Assembly (NCBI RefSeq): GCF_902635505.1 | Contig: NC_045431.1 | Location: forward strand, 7,657,001-7,721,000 | From: Sarcophilus harrisii | Taxonomy: Eukaryota; Chordata; Mammalia; Dasyuromorphia; Dasyuridae | Direction: 5' to 3' | DNA: 64,000 bases | Part shown: in pieces, positions 32,870 to 44,089 of the stretch | Numbering within the stretch: the stretch's first letter is position 1 | Layout of the letters: the number at the start of each line of letters is the position of its first letter | Notes under the pieces: generated by a model | Seen by the model: the letters and a program-made list of their open reading frames with translations, nothing else | The model's database searches: none | What the model was told of the DNA's origin: nothing | Position numbers and translations under genes: made by a program

Positions 32870-33090
32870 AGTTGTGGTCCAGTTGTTTGGGGTTGTGTCT
32901 AACTCTTGACCCCATCTGGGGATTTCTAGGCAGAGACCCTGGAGGGCTGGCCGTGCCCTTCTCTGGTTCACTTTACAGATGAGGAGATGGAGGCAAGTGG
33001 GGTGAGGGGCTGGTCCGGAGAGACCACACTGGGACTGGGGTTTCCAGACTCCAGGCCTGCTCTGCCCCCTGCACCCCAGCTGCTCCCCTC
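32870..33090 (-). mobile_element. RTE-tailed tRNA-derived SINE
   Basis: Reverse orientation: tccagttgtttggggttgtg, aactcttgaccccatctgg, then ggttcactttacagatgagg and a decayed tRNA part. Confidence 0.85.
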
Positions 33091-33269
33091 TGGGAGGCTG
33101 GAGAACCCCACTAAAGCACCGCTGCCCCATCCCCCAGGCTGGATTTCTCAGACCTGTCCAGTTGTTGCCTCTTTCATCAAGGGATGCTTCCACTGTGCGG
33201 GAGGGCAGCTTCCTCAGTCCCCAGGAACCAAGTTCTAATTCTTGCCCTGCTCCTTCTGCCTCTGATCTA

Positions 33270-33835
33270 AGGGCCCCCCTCCTCTCCTGAACTTTGCGTT
33301 TATCTGTGTATATTGTTCTCTCCCATTTCCAGCCCCTTATTAAGCTCCTAGTATTTTTTTTTAACTTTTGTTTTTATATTCTTTGCATTTTTCATATTCT
33401 TTTTATTATTAGATTCTTTTATATTCTTTATATTCTTATCTTTTACATTTATATTTTATGTTCTTTTATATTCTTTATATTTTTGTTATCTTATATTTTT
33501 CCATTATGTTTTCCTCTATTCTTTATATGTTCTCATATTCTTTATGTTAGTGTCTTTATGTTTTCATATTATTAGGTTCTCTTATAGCCTTTATATTAAT
33601 TTCTTTTATCTATTATGTTCTCTTACTTTCTTATCTTTATATTTTATATTCTTATGTTTTTTATAGTCTTTCTATTCTTATTTTTTATCTTTATATATTT
33701 TATCTTATTATGTTCTCTTATGTTCTTTATATTTGCTTAAGTTATAGTCTCTTTTTTACTTTTTCCTCTGTATCCCTAATGCTCATCAATAAATGGATCA
33801 AGTTGAATTGAATTAAATTGAATTGAATTGGATTG
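33270..33835 (+). mobile_element. L2 3' end invaded by a T-rich array
   Basis: L2 sense sequence (tttatctgtgtatattgttc, ccagccccttattaagctcc) stops at about 33350 and resumes at ctctgtatccctaatgctca and tcaataaatg near 33764-33798. It then ends in a (TTGAA)n-like tail to about 33835. The ~410 bp in between is low-complexity. Confidence 0.75.
33350..33760. repeat. T-rich array of TTTATATTCTT-like units
   Basis: Irregular repeats of ttatattctttt and ttatgttctt type on the plus strand. It supports a 93-residue Phe/Ile/Tyr frame that is an artefact. Confidence 0.9.
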
Positions 33836-33884
33836 AGTTGAACTGATTTTCTAAAGGGTTTAGACTGAAGTTTAGAGCAGAGCA

Positions 33885-34118
33885 GTTACTTGTTCAGTGA
33901 TTCAGCCACGTCCCACACTTTGTGACCCTCTGTGGGGTTTTCTTAGCAAAGACACGGGAGGGGATCGCCGCTTCCTATTCTGGGGGAGTAAGGCAAACAG
34001 CTGAGTGACTTGCTCCAGCTCACCCCGCTAGTCCGTGTTGGGGCCACACTTGAGCTCGGGCCTTCCTGACTTCCGGCCCAGATTCTGCCTTTTGAGCCAT
34101 CGACTCCCTTCAGACCCA
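33885..34118 (-). mobile_element. RTE-tailed tRNA-derived SINE
   Basis: Reverse: actttgtgaccctctgtgg, ggttttcttagcaaagac, then tgagtgacttgctccagc, cgggccttcctgacttccgg and ttttgagccatcgactccc. Confidence 0.85.
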
Positions 34119-34311
34119 TGGCAGCCACTGTTCTCACACATAACGATTCCTGGGGCTGTGCAATGATTTAGCAAAGCACATAGTAACACGGCATGTTTTA
34201 TTGTATTCACATTTATTTTGTTAAAATTCCCCTGGTTATGTTTTAATCGGATTCCACCACACAGGGGATTGCCCAGAATTCAACATGGCTCTCAAGATGT
34301 CTCCCACCTAT

Positions 34312-34354
<43 letters not shown>
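34312..34354. repeat. (GT)21 microsatellite
   Basis: Uninterrupted GT run directly 5' of a reverse SINE. Confidence 0.97.
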
Positions 34355-34355
<1 letters not shown>

Positions 34356-34356
<1 letters not shown>

Positions 34357-34478
34357 TTTTTGTTGAGTCAGTTGGAGCTAAGTGACTTGCCCAGGGTCAA
34401 ACAACCAGGAGGTGTTAAGGGCGAGTCCTCCTGACGTCAGGGCTGGCACTAACCACTGTACCACCTCGCTGCCCCAGC
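34356..34478 (-). mobile_element. tRNA-derived marsupial SINE
   Basis: Reverse: ttttttgttgagtcagttgg, ctaagtgacttgcccaggg, gaggtgttaagggcgag, then actaaccactgtaccacct and gctgcccc. Same family as 42164-42319. Confidence 0.85.
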
Positions 34479-34479
34479 T

Positions 34480-34850
34480 ATGTACGACACTCCTGATGCT
34501 GAGTGTGACCCCCAGGAGAGGGCACTGGGATCTGCTCTACATTCCGCCTTCCCAGGTGCCCCGGGTTTTTTTGGTGTGTTGGGGTGGGTCCAAAGCCAGA
34601 GTTTTGGCGGGGACATTGTGATGGCCATGGTGAGCCAGTGGTGGGAAGGCGGGTTCAGAGAATGGTCCCAGAGTTTTTGTTAGTTGAAGGGGATTAGTTG
34701 AGTTTCTGTTTCTGTGGAGAGGGCAGGGAAATTTGGTGCTGGAGAATTTCCATAGTAACCTGTGGTTTGCAGAAAATGGGTAAAATAAACTGGACTTTGG
34801 GTTCTAGTTTCTGGCCGAGGGGTATTCCGCCGGGGTCTGTTCTGGGCCAA
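34480..34850. other. Unrecognised G-rich sequence
   Basis: No feature identified. Confidence 0.35.
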
Positions 34851-34852
34851 TT

Positions 34853-37545
34853 TTTTTTTTTTTTTTGGAATTTTTTGGATTTTATTTTTTTTTTTTTATT
34901 TTATTTTATTTTAAGGATATATAATGGGTAACTTTATAGATTAAAATTGCCAAACCTCTTGTTCCAATTTTTTCCTTTACCCCCACCCCTCCCTAGATGG
35001 CAGGATGACTAGTAGATGTTAAATATATTAAAATATAAATTAGATACAAAAAGTATATGACCAAAAGTTATTTTGCTGTACAAAAAGAATGACTTAAATA
35101 TTGTAAATTATTGGAAGGAAATCAAAAATGGGTGGGTAAATATAGGGATTGGGAATTCAATGGGTTTTAGTCATTCCAGGTTTTTTTCTGGGATAGTGTT
35201 CAGTTTTACGTCCTTAGAAAGATTTGGTTGATTGTGTGGGAGGGCCCACCATCAGAATTGGTCATTATAGTATTGTTGGAAGTATATAATGACCCTTTTC
35301 TTTTTTATCGCATGTTCATGTGTTCCAGGTTTTCTGAAATGATCCTGTTGGTCTTTCTTAAAAAGTAATATTCCATAATTTTATATACACTTTATTCCAT
35401 TTTCTCCAAATGGACATCCATTAGCCAATTTTAGATGGGTGCCACAAAATTGTGACATAAGGTCCCTTTTCCCTTTTTTTAATTTTTGGGAATTCCCAGT
35501 AGAACATGCTGGATAAAGGGTATAAGTTTGTAATTTTTTGAGATAGTTTCAAATATTAAAATGGTTGGTTGTCACAATCCCCAAAAATGATAATGTCCCG
35601 TTTTTTCCACCTCCTAAATTATTTTTCCTGTCTTTTAGCAATTGAAGGTGTTAGGGTATTTTTAAGAGTTGTTTTAATTTGATTTCTTTATTAAAATACT
35701 TGGAGCATTTTTTCATAGATAGAAAAGTTTCAATTTTTCATCTGAGAATTGCTGTTCATATCCTTTTGACCATTTTTCAATTGGAGAATGGCTTGATTTT
35801 TTATAAATTAGAGAATTTCATATATTTTGGAAATGAGGCCTTTTCAGAACCTTTGATGTAAAAAATATTTTCCCAGTTTTTGCTTCCCTTCTAATTTTGT
35901 TGCATTAGTTTTGTTTGTAAAAAACTTTTTCAGTTTGTTAATGAAATTTTTTTTTGTGACAGTAATGATTCTAGTTTTTTGGTCATAAAGACCTTTTCCC
36001 TTCCACAGGTTGAGAGGTAAATTATCCTATGTTCCCTTTAATTTATTAATAATTTATTTTTATCTAGGTTTGAAAATTTTGACCTTTATTTGGTGTTGAG
36101 TTAAGGGATAATGCCTGTTTTCCATATTAGTTTCCAATTTTTCCCAAAATTTTTTATCAAAAGTAAGTTTTTCCCAAAAGTGGGATTTTGGGTTTTAAAG
36201 ATTAGGGTTTATTTTGTTGCTTTTTATCCCTTTGCCTAATTATTGTCCTTTTTTTTCAATACAAATAGTTTTTAATTGCTGTTTTAATAAATTTTTAGAT
36301 TGGTAAGTGACCCCTTTGTTTTTTATTAATTTTGAAATTTTTGACCTTTTTTGTTTTTCCCTGAATTTTGTTGTTTTTTTTTAGGTATTAAAATAGTTTT
36401 TGGGAGTTGATTGGTATAGCGCAAAAAAGATTAGTTTAGGTTATTGTATTTTTATTTTTTGCTTATCCAAGAGATTTAATATTTTCAATTGGTTAGATAA
36501 CTTTTAATTTGTGTGAAAAGTGGTTTGTTTGTATAAAGTTTTATTTTCCCTTGGAGATTTCCTAAATTTTTATATTTTGTTATTTAAATGGTTTTTTGTA
36601 ATTCTGGATTTTTTAGTGAATATAAGAATGCTGATGTTATGTGGGTTTATTTATAAAACAACTTTGTTAAAGTTGTGGATTATTTTAAAACTTTTTAGAG
36701 AATTTGGGTTTTGTATAAATATGTATGGGAAAAAGGATAATTTGGCTTTTTGTTTTTTTCCTTTTTCTTTCAGTTTTTGTTATAGGTTTTAATACAAATA
36801 TAACGGTGATAGTGGGCAATTTTTTCCTCCCACATTTTTGGGAATGGTTGGTTTGTTCCTTTAATATGATGCTTATGATGGTTTTTGGGCTGATCTTTTA
36901 AGGAAAAGTCATTTATTCCTATACCTAATGTTTTTAAAGAATGGATTTGATTTTTAAATGCTTTTTGCATCTATTGGATGATCATATGGTTTTTTAATTT
37001 TTATTAAATGGGAATTATAGTTTTTCTAATATTGAACCACCCCGATTCCTTTTAAAAATCCTACTTGATCATAGTGTATTATCTTGGAGATGATTTTCTG
37101 TTCTTTTTGCTAATATCTTATTTAAGATTTTAGATCAATATTCATTAGGAATTGGTTATAATTTTCTTTCGTTTTCAGCCTACCTGGTTTAGGTATCAGT
37201 ACCATGTCTGTGTCATAGAAGGAATTTGGTAGGACTCCTTATTTCCCTATTTTATCAAATAATTTATATAAATTGGGGGCCAATTGTTCTTTAAATGTTT
37301 GGTAAAATTCCATTAAAACCATCTGTTCTGGGGATTTTTTCTTAGGGAGTTTTAACCTGTTTATTTCTTTTTCTGAAATGGGACTATTCAAGCAATTTAC
37401 TTCCTCCTCTGTTAGTCTGGGAAGTCTGTATTTTTGGAGGTAGTCATCCATTTCACTTAGGTTATCAAATTTATTTGGGCCAACCTTTTTAAATTGCTTC
37501 TTGAAGAAGCTTTGGCCGCAGCATATTTTATATTTTGGATTACTT
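34853..37545 (-). mobile_element. L1, RT to 3' end, with unusually many small deletions
   Basis: Minus-strand L1 from the start of the reverse transcriptase to the poly(A) end. The frame at 37239-37565 reads [21 protein letters not shown] then [22 protein letters not shown], the classic L1 motif before the RT palm. The 3' UTR matches the young copies at 15669 and 51749. Yet 34925-35620 is about 694 bp where the young copy needs about 828 bp (51787-52614). Most differences are 1-10-base losses, not substitutions. Confidence 0.9.
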
Positions 37546-37557
37546 GGACGTTTGAGG

Positions 37558-37605
37558 AGGTCCACGCTGCCCTGGGAGTAGCAGAAGGTCCACGCTGCCC
37601 CCCTG
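37558..37605. repeat. Short tandem duplication
   Basis: aggtccacgctgccc occurs twice with a 30-bp period. Confidence 0.85.
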
Positions 37606-37745
37606 AGGCAGATGGGGAGAAGGGCCTTGCCGAGGTCATACAGCTAGGAAGTATCTGAGGTTGGATTTGAACCCATGAGATGAGTCTTGCTGCCTCCAGA
37701 CCTAGTGCTCCATCCATGGTGCTACTCATCCGCTTGTCTATCCCA
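37605..37745 (-). mobile_element. tRNA-derived SINE (MIR- or RTE-tailed type)
   Basis: Reverse: ccttgccgaggtcatacag, ctaggaagtatctgagg, ggatttgaacccatgaga, then cagacctagtgctccatcc. Confidence 0.75.
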
Positions 37746-37904
37746 CATCCCATTCATTCCCTCATAGGGATCAAAGGGGAGGAAGCTTAAAGACCCCTGG
37801 ACTGAGCAACTAAATTGACAACATTTTAACAATTACAGTATTTTAGAGCTGAGTAAGATCTTAGAGAAAGTTTAACAGATGAAAGTTTAACAGAGAGACA
37901 GTTC

Positions 37905-38085
37905 AGGATTCTGGACCCAAGAGCCTCTAGACTTGGAGGTAGGAAGATCTAAATTCAAATTCTGCTTCAGACATTTAGCTGTATGATCCTGGACAAGTCA
38001 CTTGACCCCTTTCTATCTCAGTTTCCTCTTCTATAAAGTGCTTAGCACAATGGTACATAGTAAATGATATTATTATTATTGTTAT
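37905..38085 (+). mobile_element. MIR/THER-type SINE with internal deletion
   Basis: aaattcaaattctgcttcag, ctgtatgatcctggacaag, tctcagtttcctcttctat, then a direct jump to agtgcttagcacaatgg and a TTA tail. The usual ~45-bp segment in between is missing. Confidence 0.8.
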
Positions 38086-38189
38086 ATTTGTGGAGTTGAT
38101 TATAAATTGTCAAGTATTAAGAGATACCAAGCCTTAAGAGTGAGGATGTGGATTTATGAGATTATCAAATGAGAAAACCGTGAGAAAGA

Positions 38190-38760
38190 AAAAAAAGTGA
38201 AAATAGTATGCTTTGATCTGTGTTCAGTGTCCACAGTTGTTTCTCTGGCATTTTCCATCCCAAGTCTATTGGAATTGTCTCGGATCATTGTATTGCTGGG
38301 AAGAGCTAAGTCTGTCACAGTTGATCATCACGTCACACTGGGATGTCACCGTGTACGATGTTCTCCTGGTTCTGCTCACTTCACTCAGCATCAGTTCATG
38401 TAAGTCTTTCCAGGTTTATTTGACATCTACCTGCTCATGACTTCTTAGAGAATAATATTCCAGTACATTCATATACAACAACTTGTTCAGCCACTCCCCA
38501 ATTGATGAGTATCCTCTCAATTCCAATTCCTCGCTACCCCCAAAAAGTTACTATAAATATTTTTGTACATGTGGGTCATTTCCTTCTTAAATGAGCTCCT
38601 TGGGACGTGAAGCCAGTAGTTTTATTGCTGGATCACAGTTTTACAGCCTTTTGGGTCCCATCCCAAACTGCTCTCCAGAATGGTTAGATCAGTTCACACT
38701 CCACCAACAATGCATCAGTGTCCCACTTTTCCCCAAATAATTTTTAAGTAGCCCACCTCT
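38190..38760 (-). mobile_element. L1 ORF2 C-terminus and 3' UTR
   Basis: Reverse L1: tcccaagtctattggaattg (3' UTR), tcacttcactcagcatcagt, agccactccccaattgatg (encoding the GCPSTGEWL region), then ctctccagaatggttagatc. Confidence 0.85.
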
Positions 38761-38764
38761 CAAG

Positions 38765-39235
38765 GTGGTTCTGAAGAAAGCGCTTTGTAAAACTTAAAAG
38801 CACCTCAGTACATAAGATTTGTGATTATAACTCTTGGAGCAACTTGGGAAGGCTTGGGAAAAGGAGATTTGTGCTGGACCCAGACCATTCTGTCTTCCAA
38901 ACAGGACCCGGCACTAATTCTTGTTAATGGTCAACTCCCTGGCATTGTCTACAGAGCAGTATTCTCAGACTCACATCTGAGGGACCATTTCTGCAACTTT
39001 CCCTCCAAAAGCATGACATGTTCACAGGTAATAAGATAGATCATGGTTAGGGGCACAGACAAGGAGACCCATCCATAACCTGTCCTGGGATGCCCCAGAG
39101 CAAAATCACGGGGAGCTCAGGGAGGGATTTGAGAGAAGCTTTGAAACTTGCTCAAGAAACAATAGCCTTTTGATTTTTGCTCCTATCAAAAGGGATGAAT
39201 CTCAAAAGCTCTGAGTGTTTCCATTTTCAAATGTT
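38765..39235. other. Single-copy-looking sequence
   Basis: No feature identified. Confidence 0.35.
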
Positions 39236-39239
39236 CTGT

Positions 39240-39740
39240 GTTTATTTACTGATAAGGGAGGGATAATATCATGTAATAAATCTTTCAGAAATTAAAATGC
39301 TAATGCCAATCTTAAAAGTTTAATAAGGAAGACCCTTTAAGTGTGTTTATGGAAATCTAATAGAAAATGATTAGCATTTTAAAACACTGAAAATTACAGT
39401 GTGGATTGTAAAGTTGCCCAGGTCTAGCCTTTCTGGGAGCCAGCCTTGCTCTAATGGAAGACAATGTGTGTTCAATTATTCAAGTGGGCAAGTTGCTTCT
39501 GATAGATTCATTGATCGATCCACCTGCTGGCTCCAGCTTCCCAAGAGCTGGGATGGAGCTGCTCCACCGGTGAGCTTACAGTCTGTTCCATTAAAGGACA
39601 CAGCCCCAAATCTGGGGGCTGCGTGTTGCCTACGATGGCAAATAGTAGCTGCAGTTCATTACTGCTAAGTTGCCTTAGTGCCGTTTGGTATTTGTTTGTT
39701 TACGAGGTCAAAGTCGAGAGTCATCTCAGGAGCTGGTAGT
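39240..39740. other. Candidate conserved non-coding element
   Basis: Repeat-free block with dense regulatory-like words: gaaaatgattagcatttt, gtgttcaattattcaagtgg, gattcattgatcgatccacc and ttgtttgtttacgaggtc (forkhead-like). No coding signature. Confidence 0.4.
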
Positions 39741-40380
39741 TGGCTCTGAGGAAAACTCGGAGCTGGGGTGTCTCAGTCCATTACTGCTCTTTTGGGGGAC
39801 TTGAGTTTCTCATGGGAGAGACCAATTGGACAATGGTGACATGAGCAAGAGTTTTTATGGTCCACGTTTTATATTCACTAGGTACGGCATCCTTTTTAAT
39901 TTGAGAAATCTAGGGACATGACACTGGGGAGGAGAAGACGGTGATAGACCCATCCAGCTCATATTAATTAAAGACATAAACATCTAACAATATAATCTTC
40001 AGAGGGGAAAAGACACATCAATGATTCAGGCAGAAGAGAGACATCACGCCTCTGGTGAGATGACTTTCAAGTCCCAATAGGTGGACAGAGAAGACATTTT
40101 ATGACCCAGTATCTAATATCCTCCAGGCTCTTGCCATTTATAGTTCAGTTCTGCACCCAGATCTTCCCACAAAACATGGTGGCTCCCAGGCACATGGGAA
40201 GGCTGGATGTTTATTAGGAAAGGGGTTAGAGCTTTGTCAAGTATATCTCTTTACTTTCCTACCGTTGATTGGTTAAGAAGATAATCATTTCAATAACAAA
40301 AGATTCTAGATATGGAGGGTTCTAGGGAATGAATGAACTGCTGAGCTAATTAATCAAAAAAGCAGTTAGTAAGCTTTTAG
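39741..40380. other. Single-copy-looking sequence
   Basis: No feature identified. Confidence 0.35.
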
Positions 40381-40384
40381 TGTC

Positions 40385-40735
40385 AATAGGTCAATAAGTG
40401 TTTAATAAGTACTGTGCTCAGTACTGGGGATAGAAAAAAAGACTCAGGAGGAGAGTCTGGTGGGGGAGACAACTTGTAAACAAAGAAGCCAAATGAGATA
40501 CACAAAGAAAGAATTAGAATATAGCTGATAAATAAAGGGAACCAGGGTAGCTGAGCATTTCTGGAGGGGAGGATGGACAGAAAAAATGGAGGGAAGTGGA
40601 GGGCTTGTGGGAAGTACAAGAAAGTCATTGTCACTGCATGATAAAAATATGAAAGGAAGATGACTGAAAAATAAGAAGAGGTTAGTGTGTGAAGGGCTTT
40701 ATAAGTTAAAGAGGATGTTTTTAATGCTGTTATAT
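40385..40735 (-). mobile_element. L2 fragment
   Basis: Reverse L2: gtttaataagtactgtgctc, agtactggggatag, then gtgtgaagggctttataag. Confidence 0.7.
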
Positions 40736-40769
40736 TATAATATATGCCTAGTCTTAATTGTCTTAATTA

Positions 40770-41555
40770 ATTAATTGTTTTTAAAAAATTTAACATGATT
40801 ATTTTTTAGCCATCCCCTTCCCTCCCTATTTTTACTTGAGTAGTTGATTTTTCCTCCTCCTCCTCTTCTCCTCCTTTTCCTTTCCCTTTCCCCTCTGCAT
40901 CTTCTTCCTCTTCTTTTGATATGACTTGTTTTTGATAATTTTGCTATTACTATATTGCTTTATTTTTGTTACATGTGCAATTATGTAAAACATTTCCATA
41001 TGAGTCATTTTGTACAAGAAGACTCAGATAGAAGAAAGAGTTTCACTCTATATTCTAATAATATCAGTTCTTTCTTTTGGAAGTACATAGTGTGGTTCAT
41101 TATTCGTCCTTTGGAATTTTCTTGGAACATTGCATTGCTGACAATAGCTAAGTCATTTACAATTCTCCATCAAATGATAGTACTGTGTACAACGTTCTCC
41201 TGGTACTGTTCACTTCACTATGCATCAGTTCATGAAAGTCTTTTTTTCAAATCATTCTCCTTGTCATTTCTTATAGCACAATAATTATCCCATTTCAATC
41301 ATATATAACAGCTTATTTAGCTATTTCTCAATGGATGGATATTCTCTCAATTTTCAATTTATAGTCACCACAAAAAGAGCTGCTATAAATATTTTTGGTC
41401 AAGTGGGTCCTTGTCCTTTTTTTTTTTTTTTTTTTTTTTTGATGTCTTTGGGATATAGACCTAGCCGTGGTATTGTTGGAATAAAGGCTGTGCACAATTT
41501 CCTAGCTTTGGGGGCACAATTCTAAATTGCTTTCCAGAATGTTTGGATCAGTTTA
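40770..41555 (-). mobile_element. L1 ORF2 C-terminus and 3' UTR
   Basis: Reverse L1: cctccct block, atgtgcaattatgtaaaac, ctggtactgttcacttcact, tttctcaatggatggatatt and gctttccagaatgtttggat. A poly(T) run of about 25 lies at 41418-41442, and a pyrimidine tract at 40849-40917 has expanded in the 3' UTR. Confidence 0.85.
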
Positions 41556-41559
41556 AATA

Positions 41560-41760
41560 TATAATTGAATTCTTGAACATGTATCTGACTATATTTATTC
41601 CTACTAGATTCCATCTTATTAGACAAAGTTCCTCATTCCAGTCTGTTAAGATAATTCTGGTTCTATCAACTGAAGTATTAACCAAGTTCCTGTTTTGTGT
41701 TATCTACAAAAATCATCAATGCTTTCATACTACTTATTCACAAAGCTGTTGGAAGCAATA
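41560..41760 (-). mobile_element. Possible L3/CR1 fragment
   Basis: cagtctgttaagataattctg and tgtgttatctacaaaaatc resemble the L3 antisense region found better preserved at 51595-53300. Weak. Confidence 0.4.
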
Positions 41761-41764
41761 GAGA

Positions 41765-41915
41765 TATATGGTAGAGACATTGTGGAAGTGGAATTGACAT
41801 GATTTGACAATAGATTGGATATGTGGAGTTGAGGGAGAGGAAAGAGTCGATGATGACTCCATGGATGTGAACCTGGGGGCAGGTGCGAGGCAAGATTGGA
41901 AACATGGTAATAACC
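41765..41915 (-). mobile_element. L2 fragment
   Basis: gacaatagattggatatgtgg then gtcgatgatgactccatgg, the L2 region encoding LGVILDSS.. in reverse. Confidence 0.65.
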
Positions 41916-41919
41916 TGCA

Positions 41920-42150
41920 ATAACAAGCAAAGAAGCCAAATTAGGTTTAATATAAGGGAAAAGCTTTCTACCAGCTAGAAGTGTCTAAAAGTAGAATAGG
42001 CTTCCTAGAAAAGTGGGGGGTTTCCCTTCCTTGAAATTCTTCAGGCTTACTGAGTAGCTACTTGCCAGGTACCTATAGGTTGACGTAGATAGCTATTAAG
42101 GCCCCTTCCCACTTGCACATTCTCTGGTTCTGTGAATGTTTTCTAGAATC
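41920..42150 (+). mobile_element. L3/CR1 3' end
   Basis: aggtttaatataagggaaaag, ctagaagtgtctaaaagtag, aataggcttcctagaaaag, then attaaggccccttcccact and ctggttctgtga, the conserved L3 3' terminus. Confidence 0.75.
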
Positions 42151-42163
42151 TTAAACTTAACTT

Positions 42164-42319
42164 GTGGGGCATCTAAATAGCACAGTGGATAGAGCATGGG
42201 CCCTGAAGTCATCAGGACCTGAGTTCAAATTTGGCTTCAGACACTTAATTCTTCCTAGCTGTGTGACACTGGACAAATCACTTAACCCCAACTGCCTCAG
42301 CAAAACAAACAAACAAACA
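42164..42319 (+). mobile_element. tRNA-derived marsupial SINE with target-site duplication
   Basis: ggggcatctaaatagcacag head, gacctgagttcaaatttgg B-box region, ctagctgtgtgacactggac, ccccaactgcctcagcaaaa, then an (AAAC)n tail. aaacttaactt flanks it exactly at 42153-42163 and 42320-42330. Confidence 0.95.
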
Positions 42320-42504
42320 AAACTTAACTTATACAAAGCAGAATTTATTATCTTTTCTCCAAAACTCATTTTTTCCTCAGAAGTTCCCTATTCATGTCAT
42401 GGCTACCACTACCTTTGATCTTAATTCTACCCCTACATCCAGTAGCATGCCAAATAATTTTGTTTCTATTTTTGTGGTGTTCTCTTCTTTTTCTAAAATA
42501 TAAT

Positions 42505-43041
42505 GTTTCTCTCTGGGAGCAGGTTTCTCAGGGGAGGTTCTCTGGAGGCAACCTTAGTTTCGGTTCAAAGTAGTAATCACCCCAAATACAGCCAGGAGTT
42601 AAAATCCAGTCCTTTATTGTGGCCTTCAAAGTCTTGAGCTTCAGCCCCTAGCTCCCTCTGGTTGTCTCCAGCCAGCACAAAGGTGGAATATGGAATGACT
42701 CTGTCTCTGCCTCCGAGAGTGGCTTCTGTGTCTGGCCCTGAGAACTTCTTGCCTTATATGCCGTACACTGAGTACACACCAATCATTATGCCATTGGGAA
42801 ACCATTATTTGCTGTAGGATTAAATCAATTCTAAACTAGATTTAAACATTGTCTCCTCAATTCCACTTAGTCCCTTGTTTCAAGTTCTGGCCCATAACAT
42901 CTCCTCGTAGGATCAGATCAATCATATTGAATCATGCTAAATTAGGTAATTATTGTCTCTATCAATTCTAATGACTTAACACTTTGTAAGGATTCCAATA
43001 TTATTTTAAAGTGTATGTTCTTTTCTTCTCTCCTATTACTA
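42505..43041 (-). mobile_element. LTR of an endogenous retrovirus
   Basis: A fossil LTR of about 540 bp. On the minus strand it has a U3 with an imperfect ~75-80-bp tandem duplication, a TATA-type box (catataaggc), an AATAAA signal about 190 bases later and a U5 ending near aaacatta. It shares U3 strings (acttgaaacaa, ggaattga.gagacaatg, tctagttta) with the LTRs at 53620 and 62333. I could not find a convincing target duplication, so the outer limits are approximate. Confidence 0.7.
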
Positions 43042-43044
43042 CAG

Positions 43045-43815
43045 TCGGCACCTTGGCCAGTAAGTAGCTCATTGCTTCTTCCCTGGTCTTTTTCAATGGC
43101 TTCCTACTTGGCTTCCCTATGAAGTCATTAATACCATAGTGTGAATGAGGTCAGCTAGATCATTTTCTTATTGAATGTGGGTCCACTTCAGAGCACTGAG
43201 TATACCGAAGGGGTCGCAGGAATGGGAGGGGGCAAAGTGAATGAAAAGAGGAAGATTGGGGGTACTCTTCTGCCCCTTTACAGTTTCACCTGGGACAGAT
43301 TGTTTTTCGTAGGAGAATAGATTTGGTTTTGGAGGTAACAAGATAGAGAATAAGAGAAAAATACTGCATCATATTTGTTAGATCAATGATTAACAAGAGG
43401 CTTTGTGGTGTAAATGAAGGGCTTTTAGGTTATTATTACTCAAATAAAGGGAATCAGATGTCTTTGACTGCCTGTTTGGATCTCTTTGTGAGGACCCATT
43501 TACCCTGCATTGTACGGTTCCCTGTAACAATCCAGGCAAAATAGCAGGAGCTAGTTTCTCTGCTTACTGTAGATCTTAAGGCAAAAGCAATAGACAGGCC
43601 AACGAGCCATCTTCATTTTAAATTTTCAGAACCTGCCTTTAAAAATCACGTCTGTTCTAGTAACTCAAGCACTCACAGGGAGCGTGCTTTCTCTTGGCAT
43701 TGGGAGTATGGGTCTTGTTATGGTCTGGAGTAATAGAGTATCTTCCTTGGAGCTTGTAAAACACATTGGTCATTAATCTGGACAGACTGGGTCAGCATGT
43801 TAACTATATTATATC
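43045..43815. other. Single-copy sequence with a candidate conserved block at 43300-43700
   Basis: The inner part has regulatory-like words (gatcaatgattaacaagagg, attattactcaaataaagg, tgtaacaatccaggcaaaat) and no repeat match. Confidence 0.35.
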
Positions 43816-43819
43816 ATCA

Positions 43820-44010
43820 TAATATAGCAAAAATATCACTGAACCTTGAATTAGACAACCCATGTTCAAGTCTCAGTGTTGACATAGTCTTGTGTGAGCT
43901 CAAGCAAGTCAGTTAATTTTTCTGGGCCTTGGCTTCCACATCTATAAAATAATGAGAAAAATATTTCATTTTTTACCTGTCAGAGTTATTGGAGGAAAAG
44001 TGCTAAATAG
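43820..44010 (+). mobile_element. MIR SINE
   Basis: acccatgttcaagtctcagt, tgtgagctcaagcaagtcag, ggccttggcttccacatct, then the agttattggaggaaaag part. Confidence 0.75.
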
Positions 44011-44089
44011 TCAAATGTCATAGAAATGGGAGCGGTAGCTTTGCTCTCCCTTTTGTGCCTTTGGATAACTCTCGCCCATGTGGAGTTTG

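Noticed and set aside
32214-32909. Longest open frame, 231 residues on the plus strand
   Set aside because: No domain or family recognised, other frames on both strands are also open in this GC-rich stretch, and its end runs into an RTE-tailed SINE.
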